A DNA stretch of 12,459 nucleotides from an uncultured Anaerolineaceae bacterium (GTDB lineage Bacteria > Chloroflexota > Anaerolineae > Anaerolineales > Anaerolineaceae), in NCBI GenBank assembly GCA_937920255.1, contig CALDSL010000373.1, positions 1 to 12,459 of the forward strand. Direction: 5' to 3'. The position numbers and the translations under genes were made by a program. The notes below the pieces were generated by a model, which made no database searches, was not told the origin of the DNA, and worked only from the letters and a program-made list of their open reading frames with translations. Each line of letters begins with the position of its first letter. Positions within the stretch are counted from its first letter, which is position 1. Of this stretch, positions 5,760 to 12,459 are shown one piece after another.

Positions 5760-8330
5760 TTACGGCAAAATACTGCTCGGGCCGCACGTGCTCATTTCGT
5801 CCACCTGCGGGCCGCGGATGTTGGCGGCATGCCACCAGTCATTGCCGGCGATATCGCAGCCGGGGGTGTCCGAGGCCACGCGGGCGATGTTGACCATGCG
5901 CCCGCCGTACCACACGCGTACAATCGGGTAGGCAAAATTTGCGCCGTAGGTCGAGCCGGGGTTCATGGCCGGCGTGTCGCCACCCAGGCCGCCCGCCAGC
6001 GGACCGCTGTAGTCGGTCACAAACGCCTGGTAGGGCTGGCTGTCGACGCTGGGGCTGTAGTAGGGCTGCACGCCTTTGGCCGGCGCGTCTTTGATCTGCA
6101 CCGCGTCAAAGCGCACGTAGCTGTCCGAGTTGAGCCCGTCACCGCCGTCGTGCATCATCTGCGCGTAGGGTGAAACGCTGCCGCCGAACTGATCCGGTCT
6201 CAGCAGCGTGCCGCGCCCCCAATCCGGGCCGCGGTACGTGCCTGCGCCGGGGTACTGCTCCAGCCGGCCGGCGCTCACCACCCCGTCCGCAGCCGAATCC
6301 TGCGGCAGCCACACGGCCAGGTCAAAGTTGGCATTGGAGAACATGCTCCAGTTCAGCACCACCCACACATTTTTATTGGGCGGCACGGCGATACTGTTCC
6401 AGGCTGTGGCCAGCATCCCGCCCTTATTGGCGTCCGGGTTCAGCTCCGGGTTTTCCAGCAGCGGGCTGTCGATCCACTGGTAGCCGGAAGTGTAGCCGGA
6501 TTTGCTCACCCACAGGTGGTACAGCACCGGCTCGGTCCCGCTGGGGAGCGGGATATTCTGGATGAACGCGCCAGGGGTGGCCTTGCCCACCAGACCGGTG
6601 TCTAGGATCTTGGAGCTGCCGTCGCGGGTGATGGCAATGCGCGCGCCGTCCAGCGGCAGGCCGTTGCTGGCGTTATAGACCTCGGCGTAAAAGCCCACCC
6701 GCCCCATCGCCGCGGAGACGTCCAGGTAGCGCGCATTAACCATGCTGCCCGACGCGCCAAAAGCGTTGTTGGGCCAGCAGAACGGCGCGCGTTCCACGCC
6801 GTCTTCGGGCCGGCCAAAGTCGTACCCGGGGCTGGCGTAGGCGTTGTTGACGTTGATCCCGGCGCCGGTGTCGTAGGCGTAGGTCAGCGCGCGCCCGGTG
6901 CTGATCAGCCGCTGCTTGAGTTCGACGTTGGTGAGCGTCTTGAACACGCTCAGCGTGCGAACAGCCGCCGCGGCGGCATACGGCGCGGCCATCGAGGTGC
7001 CGCTGTCGTACTCATAGCCTTTTGCATAGCCGTACATGTAATTGTTATAGAAGGGATAGCTGGTCGGCTGGGTGGAGTAGATCTGGTCGCCGGGAGCGAC
7101 CAGCTCGACGTGGCGGCCGTAGTTGGTGAAGCGCGTGGCGCAGTCGCTGTACTCGTACCATTCACCCTCATCCGGCGCGCCGCTGGCGTTGGCGTCGATC
7201 CACAGGCGCACGTAGGGAGGGTTGCTGCGCGCGGCGGCCACGGCGATCAGCCCGGCGGCCAGCTCGTTGGCGCCGCCCACGCTGGCCGGCGGTGGGGTCG
7301 ACGGGTGCGCCCAGGCCGCGGGGTAATCCGCCTGGGTGGTGCCGCCGTTGCCGGCCGCGGCAACCACCAGCTTGCCCTTTTCCACGATGGCGTAGCGCAG
7401 GCTCTGGTATTCCACCGCGTCGGCTTTGGGCGAGCCGAGGCTCATGTTGATCACGCGCACGTCGGTGCGGTTGGCGCAGTAGCGCACCGCGGCGGCCACG
7501 CTGAACGAGGTGCCCTGCCCCTGCGCGTTGAGCGCCTTCACCGCCACCACCTTGCCGTTCGACACGCCCAGCACGCTGCCGTTGGCGTTATCGTTGCGGG
7601 CGGCGATGACCCCAGCCACGTGCGTGCCGTGGCCGCTGTCGTCATACGGCTGCTTGTCGTCGTTGACAAAATCGTAGCCATTGATGACCTTGGACTTCAG
7701 GTCGGCGTGCTTGCCATCCACGCCGGTGTCGATCACGCACACCGCCGTGCTGGAAGCGCTGTTGCGCCACACCACGTCGGTTTCGACGATGTCCCAGCCC
7801 CACGACTGGTAAAAGTCGTTGACGATCTCCCGCGGGAAGGCCGGCACCGACTTGCCTTTCTTCAGCGTGCGCATCGAGGCCAGTTGTTTGGCGCTAAAAC
7901 TGCGCGTGCCGCCCTCGGCGGTGCGCAGGCTGTAAACGGCCTCTTCTGGCAGGATGACGCCCGGGCGCTCCGCGACCGCGGCCGCCTCGGGAATGCTGTA
8001 GACCCAGTTGGGCTGGGCGAAGAGCACCTGCCCGCCGGCGGCGAGCTCGCCGGCCAGCGCGGTTACATCCGCGGCCGGGTCAACGCTGAGCAGGGCCAGG
8101 TTCTCAAAGCTGGCCACCACGTCCGCGCCGGTCTGCCCGGCCAGGGCCTGGGCGCTGGCGGCATAGGCTTTGCCGGAGCCGCCGGGTGCGAACGCCACCA
8201 GCACTTCGCCGGGCACGTATTGCGCGGCCGGGGCATCCGGCGCGTCCTGCGCCACCGCCACCGCGGACGGCAGCGCTGAGAACGCCAGGGCCAGGATCAG
8301 GGCGGCGCGAAACAGATTCAAGATTTTCAT
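5760..8330 (-). CDS. Secreted subtilisin-family (S8) serine protease with long C-terminal region
   Basis: An 856-residue exported protease. Residues 1-28 form a Sec signal peptide, cleaved around AVA-QD. A fervidolysin-like propeptide follows (about 36-112, YVPGEVLVAFAPG to QPNWVYS). The catalytic domain (about 180-470) has all key residues: Asp201 (VIDTGVDG), His234 (GHGTHVAG), oxyanion Asn328 (AAAGNGG) and Ser446 (GTSMAAP). An insertion near 372-400 (VRLWIDANASG) separates the oxyanion and Ser blocks. The C-terminal 390 residues look like beta-sandwich material with an isolated CGPSS near the end; no membrane anchor, sortase or LPXTG motif is visible, so release or non-covalent binding is likely. 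ATG 8330 is preferred over upstream TTG 8405 because GGGAGAG lies 4-8 nt ahead and the signal peptide starts there. It is transcribed alone, divergently from the Lon-like gene. Its role is probably extracellular protein degradation. Confidence 0.93.
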   Translation of the reverse strand: MKILNLFRAALILALAFSALPSAVAVAQDAPDAPAAQYVPGEVLVAFAPGGSGKAYAASAQALAGQTGADVVASFENLALLSVDPAADVTALAGELAAGGQVLFAQPNWVYSIPEAAAVAERPGVILPEEAVYSLRTAEGGTRSFSAKQLASMRTLKKGKSVPAFPREIVNDFYQSWGWDIVETDVVWRNSASSTAVCVIDTGVDGKHADLKSKVINGYDFVNDDKQPYDDSGHGTHVAGVIAARNDNANGSVLGVSNGKVVAVKALNAQGQGTSFSVAAAVRYCANRTDVRVINMSLGSPKADAVEYQSLRYAIVEKGKLVVAAAGNGGTTQADYPAAWAHPSTPPPASVGGANELAAGLIAVAAARSNPPYVRLWIDANASGAPDEGEWYEYSDCATRFTNYGRHVELVAPGDQIYSTQPTSYPFYNNYMYGYAKGYEYDSGTSMAAPYAAAAAVRTLSVFKTLTNVELKQRLISTGRALTYAYDTGAGINVNNAYASPGYDFGRPEDGVERAPFCWPNNAFGASGSMVNARYLDVSAAMGRVGFYAEVYNASNGLPLDGARIAITRDGSSKILDTGLVGKATPGAFIQNIPLPSGTEPVLYHLWVSKSGYTSGYQWIDSPLLENPELNPDANKGGMLATAWNSIAVPPNKNVWVVLNWSMFSNANFDLAVWLPQDSAADGVVSAGRLEQYPGAGTYRGPDWGRGTLLRPDQFGGSVSPYAQMMHDGGDGLNSDSYVRFDAVQIKDAPAKGVQPYYSPSVDSQPYQAFVTDYSGPLAGGLGGDTPAMNPGSTYGANFAYPIVRVWYGGRMVNIARVASDTPGCDIAGNDWWHAANIRGPQVDEMSTCGPSSILP

Positions 8331-8376
8331 TGGTTCTCTCCCTTTGCAAACGGTGAACGTTTTGGCTCGGTAACTG

Positions 8377-8405
8377 ATGCTAACACGAAGCAAGCATCGA
8401 TTCAA
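8377..8405 (-). promoter_or_regulatory. Putative promoter of the subtilase gene
   Basis: On the minus strand TTGAAT (8405-8400) and TAGCAT (8382-8377) are separated by 17 bp, and TGT precedes the -10 (extended -10). Each box matches 4/6. The leader would be about 40 nt. The -35 box lies only a few bases from the outer arm of the large inverted repeat (8409), so the repeat could influence it. Confidence 0.5.
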
Positions 8406-8408
8406 GCG

Positions 8409-8770
8409 GGGGAAAAAGCGTTAACACGAACCCGCAGGGCGATGTGGGAACGAATACCCACGAATGACACAAATAGAGCTTATATGATAATTCACACAAA
8501 AGCGAACCGCGAAGAAGCGAAGAGCGCGAAGGAAACGCGAAGAAGATTTTAAATCGCTTTTCTTCGCGTTTTTCTTTCCCGTAGGAACATCGGGACGATG
8601 CGCGCTCTTCGCTTCTTCGCGGTGAAATCTTTTTGCGTGACCCGCAAGGCGCGAACGGCTTTTATTAACATTCCAAATCTGCGGGAAATATTAATAAAAG
8701 CTCTATTCGTGCCACATCGCCCTGCGGGTTTGGTTTTATTCGGCTCTTATTGGTGTTAACGCTTTTCCCC
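8409..8770. repeat. Nested imperfect inverted repeat (about 360 bp) filling the divergent intergenic region
   Basis: The 541-bp gap between the subtilase and Lon-like starts holds no gene that I can support; most of it is this structure. Matching arms, from outside inward, are: 8414-8427 with 8753-8766 (14 bp, flanked by G4/C4 with one bulged A); 8429-8447 with 8712-8730 (19 bp, perfect); 8472-8481 with 8698-8707 (10 bp); 8506-8528 with 8601-8623 (23 bp, perfect, rich in CGAAGA); and an inner hairpin 8533-8544 with 8560-8571 (12 bp). The arms are separated by unequal unpaired stretches, as if built from several nested palindromic units. It could form a cruciform or very long RNA hairpin if transcribed. 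Confidence 0.9.
8578..8600 (+). repeat. 23-bp dispersed repeat, copy 2 (upstream of subtilase)
   Basis: This copy lies inside the large inverted repeat, between the inner hairpin and the right 23-bp CGAAGA arm, where the left side has no counterpart. It differs from copy 1 at one position (G for A after CCCGTA), so it looks like an insertion into an older palindrome. Confidence 0.85.
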
Positions 8771-8811
8771 TTATGCGGGAAACTCCCCCGTCCGCATGTG
8801 ACGAATCCCGG

Positions 8812-8840
8812 TTGTGCCGGGGCGCGCAATGCGCTACCAT
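8812..8840 (+). promoter_or_regulatory. Weak candidate promoter of the Lon-like protease gene
   Basis: TTGTGC (8812-8817) and TACCAT (8835-8840) are 17 bp apart. The boxes match only 3/6 and 4/6, but the position, about 25 nt before a strong ribosome site, is sensible. I see no better pair between the inverted repeat and the gene. Confidence 0.25.
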
Positions 8841-8871
8841 GAAATGAAGACCAGATTGGGAGGGAGCGAAG

Positions 8872-11289
8872 ATGAAACAGGCCTTATCCGCGGAGCAGTT
8901 ACGTCGCACGGTTGACCCAGGCAGCTTGAACTGCCAGACCAGCGCCGAGCTGGAAGCCAACAAGAACATCATCGGGCAGGAGCGCGCCACACGCTCATTG
9001 AAATTTGGGCTGGGTATCCGCGCGCCGGGGTTCAACATCTACGTCTCGGGGGCGCCGGGCACTGGCCGCACCACCGCCGTGCGCCAGTTCCTGCAGCAGG
9101 TGGCGCGCGAAAAAACCACCCCACCCGACTGGTGCTACGTGCGCGATTTCAAGAACGCCTCGCGTCCCAATGCCATCCGGCTGCCCACCGGGCGGGCGCA
9201 GGTTTTCAAGCAGGATATGAAAACGCTGATCGAAGCGGTGCAGGCCGAACTGCGGCGGGTGTTCGAAAGCGAGGAATACGCCGCCCGCCGGCGCGAGGCG
9301 GCCAGCGGCTTCGAGCGCCAGGGCGAGCAGATTCTGGATCAGATCCGCCGGCGCGCATCCGAAGCCGGTTTTGCCCTGCAGCAGACGCCCATGGGCCTGA
9401 TGACCATCCCCGTACACGACGGCCGGCCAATGAAGCAGGACGAATTTGCCGCGCTGAGCGAGGAGGAACGCGATTCGTTCTCCAAGCGCCAGCAGAGCCT
9501 GCAGGAGGAAATCGAAACCGCCATCCGCCAGGCGCGCGGCATCGAGAAGGACGCAGGCGAAGAAGTGCGCCGCATGGACCAGCAGGTGGCCGAGTACGCC
9601 CTCAACCTGCAGATGAGCGAGCTAAAGGGCCGCAGCCGCGATATCCCCGAGGTGCTGGCCTACCTGGAACAGGTGCGCCAGGATATTCTGGAGAACCTGG
9701 AACAGTTCCGCGCCACGCCCGAAACGCCTCCCAAAAACGGCGATGTGCCCATGGCGCAGCAGATGGCGGTGATGATGGCTGCCAACCGCGAGAATTTCTT
9801 CCGGCGCTATGAAGTTAATGTATTGGTGGACAATAGCTCGCTGCAGGGCGCGCCGGTGGTGACCGAGTTGAACCCGACCTATAACAACCTGTTTGGCCGC
9901 ATCGAAAATGAAGCCCTGTTCGGCGCGCTGGTCACCGATTTCAATCTGATCCGCAACGGCTCGCTGCACCGCGCCAACGGCGGTTTTCTGGTCATCCCGG
10001 TGGAAGAACTGCTGCGCAACCCCTTCTCGTGGGAAGGACTGAAGCGCGCGCTCAAGAACCGCCAGATCAGCATTGAAGACCCCACCGAGCGCGCTGGCCT
10101 GCCGGTGACGCGTTCGCTGCAGCCTGAGCCGATCCCGTTGGATATCAAGATCGTGCTGATCGGCCAGCCCTCCACCTACGCGCTGATGGAGATGTATGAT
10201 GAAGACTTCCGCGAGCTGTTCAAAGTGAAGGCCGATTTTGATTCGACCATGCAGCGCGATCCGGACAGCGTGCAGGATTACCTGCATTTCATCTCCAGTT
10301 TTTGCGAGGACGAAGGCGTCAAGCCGGTGGACTGCACCGGCATGGCGCGCATCGTGGAGTACGGCTCGCGGCTGGCAGCCGACCAGACCAAGCTGACTAC
10401 GCGTTTCGGCACCATCGCCGATATCGTGCGCGAGGCCAGCTACTACGCTGAGCTGGATATGTCGCAGTACATCACCGCGCAGCACGTGGAACAGGCCATT
10501 GAAGAGAAGATCTACCGCTCCAACATGGCGCAGGAAAAGCTGCAGGAGATGACCCAACGCGGCATTCTCAAGATCGAGGTGGATGGCCAGCGCGTGGGCC
10601 AGGTGAACGGCCTGTCGGTGATGGATATCGGCGACATTGCTATCGGTCACCCCAACCGCATCACCGCCAGCGTGGGCGTGGGCGCTGAAGGGCTGGTGAA
10701 CATCGAGCGCGAGGCCAACCTGAGCGGTCCGATCCACACCAAGGGCATGTTGATCCTCTCGGGTTTCCTGCTCGACCGCTTTGCGCAGGATAAACCCATC
10801 AGCCTGTCGGCGCGCCTGGTGTTTGAGCAGAGCTACGGCGGCATCGAGGGCGACAGCGCCTCCAGCACCGAACTGTACGCCATCCTTTCGGCGCTTTCCG
10901 GGCTGCCGGCGCAGCAGGGCATCGCCATCACCGGGTCGGTCAACCAGCGCGGCGAAGTGCAGGCCATCGGCGGGGTGAATGAGAAAGTGGAAGGCTTCTT
11001 CGAAGTCTGCCGCGCCAAAGGCCTGAACGGCCAGCAGGGCGTGCTGATCCCCGAGAGCAATGTGGAGCACCTGATGCTCAAACCGGCGGTGGTCGAAGCC
11101 GCGCGGGCGGGCCAGTTCCACATCTGGCCGGTGCAGACGATCGACGAAGGCATCGAGATTCTCACCGGCGCGCCGGCCGGCGCGCGCGACGCCGGCGGCA
11201 AATATCCCGAAGGCTCGGTCAACGCCCGTGTCGACGCACGCCTGCGCGAACTGGCCCAGATCAACGCCAAATTCGGCAAAGACGAGTAG
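8872..11289 (+). CDS. Lon-like ATP-dependent protease (AAA_32/LonP_C family, YcbZ/LonH-type)
   Basis: An 805-residue protein. The N-terminal AAA part has a Walker A-like GAPGTGRT at 60-67, with Arg66 where lysine is usual. A long charged helical insertion (about 120-290) follows, and HRANGGFLVIP at 367-377 stands in the Walker B position, as is typical of this Lon branch. The C-terminal protease domain (about 565-765) carries a serine-lysine dyad: Ser662 in GIEGDSASS and Lys705 in GGVNEKVEGFF, 43 residues apart, the same spacing as in E. coli Lon. There is no N-terminal substrate domain of classical LonA and no membrane segment, so it is cytosolic. It should degrade or remodel proteins using ATP; its targets are unknown. 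ATG 8872 has GGGAGGGAG (8858-8866) just upstream. It appears monocistronic and is followed 11 nt after the stop by a large palindrome. Confidence 0.93.
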   Translation: MKQALSAEQLRRTVDPGSLNCQTSAELEANKNIIGQERATRSLKFGLGIRAPGFNIYVSGAPGTGRTTAVRQFLQQVAREKTTPPDWCYVRDFKNASRPNAIRLPTGRAQVFKQDMKTLIEAVQAELRRVFESEEYAARRREAASGFERQGEQILDQIRRRASEAGFALQQTPMGLMTIPVHDGRPMKQDEFAALSEEERDSFSKRQQSLQEEIETAIRQARGIEKDAGEEVRRMDQQVAEYALNLQMSELKGRSRDIPEVLAYLEQVRQDILENLEQFRATPETPPKNGDVPMAQQMAVMMAANRENFFRRYEVNVLVDNSSLQGAPVVTELNPTYNNLFGRIENEALFGALVTDFNLIRNGSLHRANGGFLVIPVEELLRNPFSWEGLKRALKNRQISIEDPTERAGLPVTRSLQPEPIPLDIKIVLIGQPSTYALMEMYDEDFRELFKVKADFDSTMQRDPDSVQDYLHFISSFCEDEGVKPVDCTGMARIVEYGSRLAADQTKLTTRFGTIADIVREASYYAELDMSQYITAQHVEQAIEEKIYRSNMAQEKLQEMTQRGILKIEVDGQRVGQVNGLSVMDIGDIAIGHPNRITASVGVGAEGLVNIEREANLSGPIHTKGMLILSGFLLDRFAQDKPISLSARLVFEQSYGGIEGDSASSTELYAILSALSGLPAQQGIAITGSVNQRGEVQAIGGVNEKVEGFFEVCRAKGLNGQQGVLIPESNVEHLMLKPAVVEAARAGQFHIWPVQTIDEGIEILTGAPAGARDAGGKYPEGSVNARVDARLRELAQINAKFGKDE

Positions 11290-11300
11290 ACAGGCAGAGA

Positions 11301-11396
11301 AAAAGCATCACGAATAACACGAATAGACGAATAACACGAATTTTTTCTAGAAAAAATTCGTGTTATTCGTCTATTCGTGTTATTCGTGATGCTTTT
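11301..11396. repeat. Perfect 96-bp palindrome, likely bidirectional terminator or dispersed repeat
   Basis: Bases 11301-11346 are the exact reverse complement of 11351-11396, and the centre CTAG is itself palindromic, so there is no spacer. Each arm contains two copies of CGAATAACACGAAT separated by AGA (11311-11324 and 11328-11341). The arms end with six T/A next to the centre and AAAAGC/GCTTTT outside. It begins 11 nt after the Lon-like stop and should form a very stable hairpin followed by TTTTCTTC, so transcription termination is plausible. It closes before the promoter of the next operon. Confidence 0.97.
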
Positions 11397-11417
11397 CTTC
11401 AACGATTAAATTCACTC

Positions 11418-11445
11418 TTGACAAACTCGAGAATCGTAATACAAT
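11418..11445 (+). promoter_or_regulatory. Strong sigma70-type promoter of the GntR-slipin operon, with TACAAT repeats
   Basis: TTGACA (11418-11423, consensus) and TACAAT (11440-11445, 5/6) are 16 bp apart. TACAAT recurs at 11456-11461 and 11464-11469, right where transcription would begin. These repeats could be part of an operator for the GntR protein encoded next, since YtrA-type regulators usually bind their own promoter, but they could also be spare -10 elements. Confidence 0.7.
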
Positions 11446-11497
11446 AAAACAAAGATACAATAATACAATCATCCAATGCGACAAAGGAGTACCATGG

Positions 11498-11932
11498 TTG
11501 AAACCGTTAGCTGAACAAATCAAACTCGATTTTCGCGCCGGGGAGCCATTGTACATGCAGATCGCGCGGCAGGTGGAGCAGATGGTGGCAGCCGGCCTGC
11601 TCCAGGTTGGCGACCAGCTCCCCACCGTGCGCGAGCTGGCCACCGAGCTGCGCATCAACTTTAACACCGTGGCGCGCGCCTATCACGTGCTGGATGATCA
11701 AGGGCTGATTTCCACCCAGCGCGGGCGCGGGACATATATCTGGGAGCAGCCCACCGAGGAAATGATGCAAAAACTGAAGCAAAAGACCCTGGAAGAACTG
11801 GCGCAACGCTTTCTGGAAGAAAGCCAGAACCTGGGGTACAGCCCGGAACAGGCGGCCGAAGTACTACGGCAGGTCATCGCCGCCAGCGGTACGGCCGATA
11901 TGGCCGCCAGCAACATAGATCAGGAAATGTGA
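11498..11932 (+). CDS. GntR-family transcriptional regulator, YtrA-like subfamily
   Basis: A 144-residue DNA-binding protein. Residues about 12-82 are the winged helix-turn-helix of GntR proteins (LYMQIARQVEQMV, then LPTVRELATELRINFNTVARAY as the recognition segment, and the wing QRGRGTYIW). Only a short helical tail (about 86-144) follows, which is the YtrA layout and presumably dimerises; no ligand-binding domain is present. The start is TTG 11498, 8 nt after AAAGGAG (11483-11489). A closer ATG at 11494 is in another frame and yields only a six-residue peptide (M-V-E-T-V-S). It likely represses its own operon, with the slipin gene starting 7 nt after its TGA. YtrA relatives often control membrane-associated genes, which fits. 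Confidence 0.9.
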   Translation: MKPLAEQIKLDFRAGEPLYMQIARQVEQMVAAGLLQVGDQLPTVRELATELRINFNTVARAYHVLDDQGLISTQRGRGTYIWEQPTEEMMQKLKQKTLEELAQRFLEESQNLGYSPEQAAEVLRQVIAASGTADMAASNIDQEM

Positions 11933-11939
11933 GGAAACG

Positions 11940-12459
11940 ATGGCAAAAAAAGATGAAACCAACCAACGCGCGGATACACACAACTGGACCAACAGCCTGC
12001 TGAAACCCGCGCAAAAGCCGGTTGATCCGTTCCACATCAGCGGGATCGCCGGGTTTCTATCGGCGCTGATCTTCATCGCCGCAATCGCCGTGGCCGTCTA
12101 CCTGGACGGCAAAATTTCGGATGGATGGATCGCGTTGATCGTCATTTTGGCCAGCCTGATCGGAACGCTAGTTCTGTTCGGCCTCAAGGTGGCGCGGCAG
12201 TGGGAAAAAGCGGTCGTGCTGCGGTTGGGTCGTTTCCGCGGTCTGCGCGGCCCCGGCATGTTCTGGATCCTGCCGATCGTCGATACCACCCCGGTATGGA
12301 TTGACCACCGCGTGATGGTGACCCCGTTCAACGCCGAAAAGACGCTCACCAAAGACACCGTCCCGGTGGACGTGGATGCAGTGCTGTTCTGGGTGGTGTG
12401 GGACGCGCAAAAAGCGGCCCTGGAAGTGGAAGATTACCGCGCCGCCATCGCCTGGGCTT
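11940..12459 (+). CDS. Slipin/stomatin-like SPFH (band 7) membrane protein, partial (C-terminus beyond right edge)
   Basis: The first 173 residues are present. A polar N-terminus (1-30) is followed by two hydrophobic segments (about 33-54 and 63-83) separated by a short polar turn (DGKISDGW), so either a hairpin or two membrane passes. The SPFH domain then begins with the typical slipin string WEKAVVLRLGRFRGLRGPG (88-106), followed by PIVDTTPVWIDHRV and TKDTVPVDVDAVLFW. Slipins assemble into large rings that organise membrane microdomains and often work with a membrane protease of the NfeD type; the partner would lie past the edge, if present. GAGG (11931-11934) precedes the ATG, and the 7-nt gap to the GntR gene indicates one operon. 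Confidence 0.92.
   Translation, partial: MAKKDETNQRADTHNWTNSLLKPAQKPVDPFHISGIAGFLSALIFIAAIAVAVYLDGKISDGWIALIVILASLIGTLVLFGLKVARQWEKAVVLRLGRFRGLRGPGMFWILPIVDTTPVWIDHRVMVTPFNAEKTLTKDTVPVDVDAVLFWVVWDAQKAALEVEDYRAAIAWA

Noticed and set aside
7110..8279. 389-residue plus-strand ORF opposite the subtilase
   Set aside because: Shadow ORF over the catalytic domain, low complexity and rich in His/Ala/Val, without ribosome site or motifs.
9622..11121. 499-residue minus-strand ORF inside the Lon-like gene
   Set aside because: It is antisense to a well-supported protease, has no recognisable motif and shows the His/Ala/Val-rich pattern of reverse-frame translation.
11301..11396. CRISPR array from the repeated CGAATAACACGAAT units
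   Set aside because: The copies form one perfect palindrome with no unique spacers between regular repeats.

Overview
The window is GC-rich bacterial DNA with tightly packed genes. Three gene families together suggest a Chloroflexota (Anaerolineae-like) genome: an R3H-domain ATPase of the Ycf45/SpoIIIAA type, a lipoprotein fusing a DsbA-type thioredoxin fold to a cyclophilin, and a two-domain GNAT-like protein. This taxonomic placement is inference from gene content; there is no rRNA or marker tree here.

Left part, minus strand (1-5650). A GNAT-like gene has its own promoter. It is followed by a second promoter and a compact four-gene run: R3H/AAA ATPase, thymidylate kinase (tmk), an exported DsbA-cyclophilin lipoprotein, and a PrsW-family intramembrane protease that runs off the left edge. 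Gaps in this run are 6 and 14 nt, and the last junction is a 1-nt overlap, so one transcript is likely.

The main discovery candidate is the DsbA-cyclophilin gene. An in-frame UGA stands exactly where the first cysteine of the redox motif should be (x-P-Y-C). The reading frame continues through the rest of the DsbA fold and the cyclophilin domain. A perfect 7-bp hairpin with a 6-nt loop carrying G at loop position 2 starts 17 nt after the UGA, where a bacterial SECIS should be. The simplest reading is a selenocysteine-containing (UPYC) membrane-anchored oxidoreductase/prolyl isomerase. The alternative is a point mutation or sequencing error. UGA is an ordinary stop for three other genes here, so the whole genome is not recoded.

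Middle part (5650-8870). A secreted subtilisin-family protease (minus strand) with a long C-terminal region is flanked by intergenic repeats. One 23-bp sequence occurs once on each side of the gene in opposite orientation with one mismatch. Upstream, the divergent intergenic region is filled by a nested inverted repeat of about 360 bp.

Right part, plus strand (8870-12459). A Lon-like AAA protease with an S/K dyad ends just before a perfect 96-bp spacerless palindrome. A strong promoter then drives a YtrA-type GntR repressor and a slipin/SPFH membrane protein that runs off the right edge. The long opposite-strand ORFs throughout are shadows of GC-rich codon use.

Overall the window is rich in protein quality-control and envelope functions: a disulfide/prolyl folding factor, an intramembrane protease, a secreted protease, a Lon-like protease and a slipin.
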